64,000 bases of DNA, taken from Streptomyces sp. (lineage in GTDB: Bacteria; Actinomycetota; Actinomycetes; Streptomycetales; Streptomycetaceae). The translations under genes and the position numbers were made by a program. The stretch lies in contig NZ_JAEKKT010000177.1 in NCBI RefSeq assembly GCF_019510245.1, positions 54,833-118,832 on the forward strand, read 5' to 3'. The notes below the pieces were generated by a model that worked only from the letters and a program-made list of their open reading frames with translations, did no database searches and was not told where the DNA came from. Positions 59,800-64,000 of the stretch are shown here, in pieces (the stretch's first letter is position 1; each line of letters opens with the position of its first letter).

Positions 59800-60015
59800 A
59801 TGAGCAGTGCCTACGCCTACGAATACAAGGTCGTGTCGTTCCGGGAGTCGCTGATCGGCGACGCGCTGGACAGCGACAAGCTGGAGAAGGTCCTCAACAA
59901 GCACGCCGAGGACGGCTGGGCCCTCAAGGCCATCACCTCCGCCGACGTCAAGGGCCGCATAGGCCCCGGAGCCGTCGAGGGTCTGCTCCTGACCTTCGAG
60001 CGTCCCCGCGGCTGA
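59800..60015 (+). CDS. DUF4177 small protein
   Basis: A 71-residue protein of the DUF4177 family (YEYKVVSFRESLIGD, LEKVLNKHAEDGWALKAITS, GLLLTFERPRG), which forms a small alpha/beta fold; function unknown. AGGAGG lies 11 bp before the ATG, longer than ideal, but no better start is present. Confidence 0.85.
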   Translation: MSSAYAYEYKVVSFRESLIGDALDSDKLEKVLNKHAEDGWALKAITSADVKGRIGPGAVEGLLLTFERPRG

Positions 60016-60584
60016 CGGGACGCAGCCGACAGCAAGCCGACGCCCCCCGACCCGCCGTGGTCCGGGGGCGTTCGCCGTCCTCCATGACGCGGACCCGCGC
60101 GCAAGCGGCCGAAAGGCGATGTGGTGATCGTCCCGGCCCGGTGGGCAGCCGTCGGCCACCGGGTCCGTAACGACAGGAACACGAGCGTGCCGCCGCTTTG
60201 CCCGTTCGGGGACCGGGCGTCCGAGGCGCCTCGTCCTTCACTCTGAGCCCTCTTTGTCTGTCGAGTCGCGGCGCCTACGAGCGCAATAATTTGCGCATCT
60301 TGCGTTCACTTGCGCTGTGGGGTGCACGTGCAGCATGCAAGGTCTCCAGGTTCTAGACGCGACTCAGGTGCCATCCCCAGCGCTCGCGCGTGGGTGCTTC
60401 TGGTGAAATCTGTGCAGTCCTGACAGTGGACGTGGTCACACCGCTCTGCAATATTTCGATGAAACAATGCAAAAGTCTGCGCATTGCGTCACCGCATCGC
60501 CCTGCACCTTTCTGCACCACTCCGCCAGGAACGAGCCGCCCTCGCCGCCATCGGCGTGCGAGCCTCCGCAGGAAGTGACCCCGC
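60016..60584. promoter_or_regulatory. 569-bp leader of the discoidin-protein gene with TTGCG repeats
   Basis: The first ~200 bp show nothing recognisable. At 60281-60296 there is an inverted repeat GCGCAA-TAAT-TTGCGC. The half-site recurs as TTGCG at 60291, 60300 and 60310, that is, every 9-10 bp, about one helical turn. Related GCGCATTGCG sequences occur at 60479-60488. Phased half-sites of this kind suggest a sugar-responsive repressor. MalR-type sites of Streptomyces contain repeated CTTGCAG, from memory, and CTTGCG is similar. The strip 60270-60480 is AT-rich and likely contains the promoter. Confidence 0.45.
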
Positions 60585-63500
60585 ATGACTCGACACAAGC
60601 CGAGATCCTGGAGACGGCGCGCCGCGACCGCCGTGCTCGCCTCCGCCGTCATGGTTCTGGGCCTGCCGGCCGTCGGCGCGCACGCGGCCGCCGGCCCGAA
60701 CGCCGCCGCGGACACCGCGACCACGGCAGGCAGCGCCCGCGCCGCGCACGCGGCCGCCAACATCACCGACGGCGACACCGACACCTACTGGCAGGCCGGA
60801 AAGAAGACGGCCCAGTGGGTCCAGACCGACCTCGGGCGGACCAGGCGCGTCCGCGAGGTCGTGCTGCGGCTGCCCGAGCGGTGGCAGACCCGCAAGCAGA
60901 CGCTGGCGCTCCAGGGCAGCGCCGACGGCAAGAGCTTCGCCACCCTCAAGCCGACGGCGCAGTACGTGTTCGGTCCGGGCAACGACAACACGGTCAAGGT
61001 CGCCTTCCCCGCGACCCTCGCCCGCTACGTGCGGGCCGACTTCAGCGCCAACTCGGTAGCCGGCACCGCCCAGCTCGCGGAGATGCAGGTCCTCACGACC
61101 GCCGCCTCGACGCCCAACCTCGCACTCGGCAAGCCGTTCAGCGAGAGCGGCCACGCCGACGTCTACGCCGCGGCCAACGCCGGTGACGGCAACCGCGACA
61201 CCTACTGGGAGAGCACCAACAACGCCTTCCCGCAGTGGCTCGAGGTCGACCTCGGCTCCTCGGTCCAGGTGAACCAGGTGACGCTGCGGCTCCCCAGCGG
61301 CTGGCCGAGCCGCAACCAGACGCTCAAGATCCAGGGCTCCACCGACAACCAGAACTTCACCGACCTGACGGCGTCGAAGGCGTACGCCTTCAACAGCTCC
61401 GACGACCAGTCGGCGACCATCAGCTTCGACACGACCACCACGCGGTACGTGCGGGCGTACTTCACCTCCAACGACGGCTGGCCCGCGGGGCAGGCGTCCG
61501 AGCTGGAGGTCTACGGACCGGCCACCGGTGACACCCAGGCACCCACCGCGCCGGCCAACCTGGCCTACACCGAACCGGCCTCCGGGCAGATCAAACTGAC
61601 CTGGAGCGCGGCCACCGACGACACGGGCGTGACCGGGTACGACGTCTACGCCAACGGTCAGCTGCGGGCGAGCGTCGCCGGGAACGTCCTGACCTACACC
61701 GACACCCAGCCGGCCGGCACCGACGTCACGTACTTCGTGCGGGCCAAGGACGCCGCGGGCAACGTCTCCGCCGACAGCAACAGCGTCACCCGCAAGGGCG
61801 CGAGCGGCGACACCCAGGCCCCCACGGCGCCCGGCAACCTCGCCTACACGCAGTCCGGCAACGACGTGAAGCTCACCTGGCAGGCGTCGAGCGACAACGT
61901 GGCGGTCACCGGCTACGACGTCTACGCCAACGACCAGCTCCTCAAGACCGTGGCGGGCGACGCGACGACGTACACCGACACCCCGTCGGCGACGGCCACC
62001 GTCACCTACTACGTGAAGGCGAAGGACGCCGCCGGGAACGTGTCGGTGGCGAGCAACAGTGTCACCCGGCCCGGGAACGGCGCGGGCTCCGACCTGGCCC
62101 AGGGCAAGCCCATCGAGGCTTCCTCGTACACGTTCACGTACGTCGCCGCGAACGCCAACGACGGCCAGATCGGCACCTACTGGGAGAGCGCGGGCGGCGC
62201 CTACCCGGCCACCCTCACCACCAAGCTGGGCGCCAACGCCGACCTCAGCCAGGTCGTCGTCAAGCTCAACCCGGACCCGGCCTGGTCCACCCGCACCCAG
62301 AACATCCAGGTGCTCGGCCGCGACCAGGACGCGACCACCTTCACCAGCCTCGCCGCGGCCAAGGACTACACGTTCAACCCGGCCACCGGCAACACTGTGA
62401 CCATCCCGGTCTCCGGCGCCGCCGCCGACATCCAGCTCAAGTTCGCCTCCAACACCGGCGCCCCCGGCGGACAGGTCGGCGAGCTCCAGGTGATCGGCAC
62501 CCCGGCCGCCAACCCGGACCTCAAGGTCACCGGCATCACCAACACCCCCGCCGCGCCCGTCGAGTCGGACGCCATCAGCCTGTCCGCGACCGTCACCAAC
62601 AGCGGCAGCAAGGCGGCCAAGGCCACCGACCTGGACTTCACCCTCGGCGGCACCAAGGCGGCCACGACCGACGTCCCCGCCCTCGGGGCCGGCGCCTCGG
62701 CGACGGTCACCGCGAGCATCGGCACCCGGGACGCGGGCAGTTACCCGCTCGGCGCCGCGGTGGACCCGTCCAACAAGGTCGTCGAGCAGAACGAGGGCAA
62801 CAACACCTTCACCCGCTCCGACGCCCTCGTCGTGAAGCCGGTCTCCAGCTCCGACCTGGTCGCCGCACCGGTCGCCTGGACGCCCTCCAGCGCCTCGGCC
62901 GGCGACAACGTCGCCTTCACCGTGGCCCTCAAGAATCAGGGGACCATCGACTCCGCCTCCGGCGCGCACGGCGTCACCCTCACGGTCCAGGACGCGAACG
63001 GCGCGACCGTCAAGACGCTCAGCGGCTCCTACAACGGCACCATCGCGTCCGGACGGACGACCGCGCCGATCAGCCTCGGCTCCTGGACGGCCGTCAACGG
63101 CAAGTACACGGTGAAGACGATCATCGCAGACGACACCAACGAGCTGCCGGTCAAGCGCACCAACAACACCACCACACAGAACCTGTTCGTCGGCCGAGGC
63201 GCCGACATGCCGTACGACATGTACGAGGCCGAGGACGGCACGGTCGGCGGCGGCGCCAAGGTCGTCGGCCCCAACCGCACCATCGGCGACTTCGCGGGCG
63301 AGGCGAGCGGCCGCAGGGCGGTCACCCTCGACGCCACCGGCGAGTACGTCGAGTGGACGACCCGCGCCGCGACCAACACCCTGGTCACCCGCTTCGCGAT
63401 CCCGGACGGCACCAACGCCACCCTCGACGTCTACGTGGACGGCCAGTTCCTCAAGGCGATCGACCTCACCTCGAAGTACGCCTGGCTCTACGGCAGCGAG

Positions 63501-64000
63501 ACCGCGCCCGGCAACTCGCCCGGCTCCGGCGCCCCGCGCCACATCTACGACGAGGCGAACCTGCTGCTGGGCAGGACCGTGCCCGCCGGTTCCAAGATCC
63601 GCCTCCAGAAGGACGCGGCGAACACCGCCAGTTACTACGCCGTCGACTTCATCAACACCGAACAGGCCACCGCGGTCGCGAACCCGGACCCGGCCGCCTA
63701 CACGGTCCCGGCCGGCTTCACCCAGCAGGACGTGCAGAACGCCCTCGACAAGGTCCGCATGGACGCCACGGGCAAGCTGGTCGGCGTCTACCTGCCCGCC
63801 GGTGACTACGACACCTCCAGCAAGTTCCAGGTCTACGGCAAGGCGGTCAAGGTCGTCGGAGCGGGCCCCTGGTTCACCCGCTTCCACGCGCCCGCCTCGC
63901 ATGAGAACACCGACGTCGGCTTCCGTGCCGACTCCACGGCCAACGGCTCGACGTTCGCCGGCTTCGCCTACTTCGGCAACTACACGTCCCGGATCGACGG
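60585..64000 (+). CDS. large secreted multidomain protein: discoidin, FN3, CARDB, CBM-like and beta-helix domains (3' end outside window)
   Basis: At least 1138 residues, open to the window edge. A signal peptide (TAVLASAVMVLGLPAVGAHA) is followed by two F5/8 type C (discoidin) domains (about 40-310; ITDGDTDTYWQ, GDGNRDTYWES). Next come two nearly identical FN3 domains (about 315-490; LTWSAATDDTGVTGYDVYAN, LTWQASSDNVAVTGYDVYAN), a third discoidin-like domain (about 500-640) and two CARDB domains (about 645-870). A CBM-like sandwich (about 875-1025; YEAEDGTVGGGAKVV) precedes the start of a parallel beta-helix (DVQNALDKVRMDATGKLVGV). The arrangement resembles Streptomyces mycodextranase / alpha-1,3-glucanase (GH87) proteins, so a glucan hydrolase is likely, but the catalytic part lies outside. 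GGAAG precedes the ATG. Confidence 0.88.
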   Translation, partial: MTRHKPRSWRRRAATAVLASAVMVLGLPAVGAHAAAGPNAAADTATTAGSARAAHAAANITDGDTDTYWQAGKKTAQWVQTDLGRTRRVREVVLRLPERWQTRKQTLALQGSADGKSFATLKPTAQYVFGPGNDNTVKVAFPATLARYVRADFSANSVAGTAQLAEMQVLTTAASTPNLALGKPFSESGHADVYAAANAGDGNRDTYWESTNNAFPQWLEVDLGSSVQVNQVTLRLPSGWPSRNQTLKIQGSTDNQNFTDLTASKAYAFNSSDDQSATISFDTTTTRYVRAYFTSNDGWPAGQASELEVYGPATGDTQAPTAPANLAYTEPASGQIKLTWSAATDDTGVTGYDVYANGQLRASVAGNVLTYTDTQPAGTDVTYFVRAKDAAGNVSADSNSVTRKGASGDTQAPTAPGNLAYTQSGNDVKLTWQASSDNVAVTGYDVYANDQLLKTVAGDATTYTDTPSATATVTYYVKAKDAAGNVSVASNSVTRPGNGAGSDLAQGKPIEASSYTFTYVAANANDGQIGTYWESAGGAYPATLTTKLGANADLSQVVVKLNPDPAWSTRTQNIQVLGRDQDATTFTSLAAAKDYTFNPATGNTVTIPVSGAAADIQLKFASNTGAPGGQVGELQVIGTPAANPDLKVTGITNTPAAPVESDAISLSATVTNSGSKAAKATDLDFTLGGTKAATTDVPALGAGASATVTASIGTRDAGSYPLGAAVDPSNKVVEQNEGNNTFTRSDALVVKPVSSSDLVAAPVAWTPSSASAGDNVAFTVALKNQGTIDSASGAHGVTLTVQDANGATVKTLSGSYNGTIASGRTTAPISLGSWTAVNGKYTVKTIIADDTNELPVKRTNNTTTQNLFVGRGADMPYDMYEAEDGTVGGGAKVVGPNRTIGDFAGEASGRRAVTLDATGEYVEWTTRAATNTLVTRFAIPDGTNATLDVYVDGQFLKAIDLTSKYAWLYGSETAPGNSPGSGAPRHIYDEANLLLGRTVPAGSKIRLQKDAANTASYYAVDFINTEQATAVANPDPAAYTVPAGFTQQDVQNALDKVRMDATGKLVGVYLPAGDYDTSSKFQVYGKAVKVVGAGPWFTRFHAPASHENTDVGFRADSTANGSTFAGFAYFGNYTSRID

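Noticed and set aside
60489..63902. Very long open frame on the minus strand, opposite the discoidin protein
   Set aside because: Its product is a Val/Gly/Arg-rich sequence without domains. The plus strand encodes well-recognised domains throughout; long antisense frames are expected at this GC content.
1..64000. tRNA, rRNA, CRISPR arrays, integrase or phage genes, attachment sites, replication origin
   Set aside because: Looked for by eye on both strands; no cloverleaf with CCA-side pairing, no regularly spaced repeats of CRISPR type, no integrase and no DnaA-box cluster were recognised.

Overview
The base composition (very GC-rich, with third codon positions almost always G or C), the twin-arginine and lipoprotein secretion signals, the families of secreted polysaccharide-degrading enzymes, and the many SpoIIE-type phosphatases and Ser/Thr kinases all point to a Streptomyces chromosome. 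No tRNA, rRNA, CRISPR array, transposase or phage gene was recognised. Both ends cut through genes: an aldehyde dehydrogenase on the left and a very large secreted multidomain protein on the right.

Layout. 0-6 kb: aldehyde dehydrogenase, a membrane PP2C phosphatase, a two-gene xylan operon (GH11 xylanase and CE4 acetyl-xylan esterase, translationally coupled), and a TPR protein. 6-14.5 kb: a signalling block of two PAS/GAF/SpoIIE phosphatases, an unclassified membrane protein and a receptor Ser/Thr kinase. 14.5-20 kb: an ABM-domain membrane protein, a secreted ThuA/ricin-lectin protein, a damaged DUF1801/MFS junction, gap, a GlxA-type AraC regulator and an iron-permease family protein. 20-22.5 kb: a LacI regulator divergent from a damaged GH5 cellulase, with three near-identical palindromic operators between them and a perfect 56-bp palindrome over the start region of the regulator. 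23.4-30.5 kb: phenylacetate catabolism (paaK, paaI, a thiolase, paaABCDE) with two matching candidate operators. 31.5-32.7 kb: the rheA/hsp18 heat-shock pair with two RheA-type operators. 34.6-36.4 kb: an ECF41 sigma factor and its probable target oxidoreductase, whose promoter matches the ECF41 consensus. 36.6-40.5 kb: a Tat-exported acid phosphatase and an unusual FHA-flavin monooxygenase fusion. 41-48.8 kb: a stretch dense in broken genes, gene fragments and frameshifts around an intact L,D-transpeptidase. 48.8-60 kb: a receptor kinase, catalase, an ActP-like symporter with its DUF485 partner, a divergent type III polyketide synthase, a fourth SpoIIE phosphatase, and small proteins. 60.6 kb to the end: the discoidin/FN3/CARDB secreted protein.

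Together the genes describe a soil saprophyte that degrades plant or microbial polysaccharides (xylan, cellulose, arabinan and probably another glucan) under dedicated local regulators, oxidises aromatic acids through phenylacetyl-CoA, and carries partner-switching phosphatases and kinases of the kind that set alternative sigma factor activity.

The most striking structural theme is a set of at least six deletion junctions plus two single-base frameshifts, mainly at 41-48 kb and also at 16.8, 17.0 and 21.8 kb. Several place fragments of three genes within about 100 bp. From sequence alone I cannot tell genuine gene decay from assembly error, and some calls (GH5, arabinofuranosidase, MHS transporter, ATPase) depend on that.
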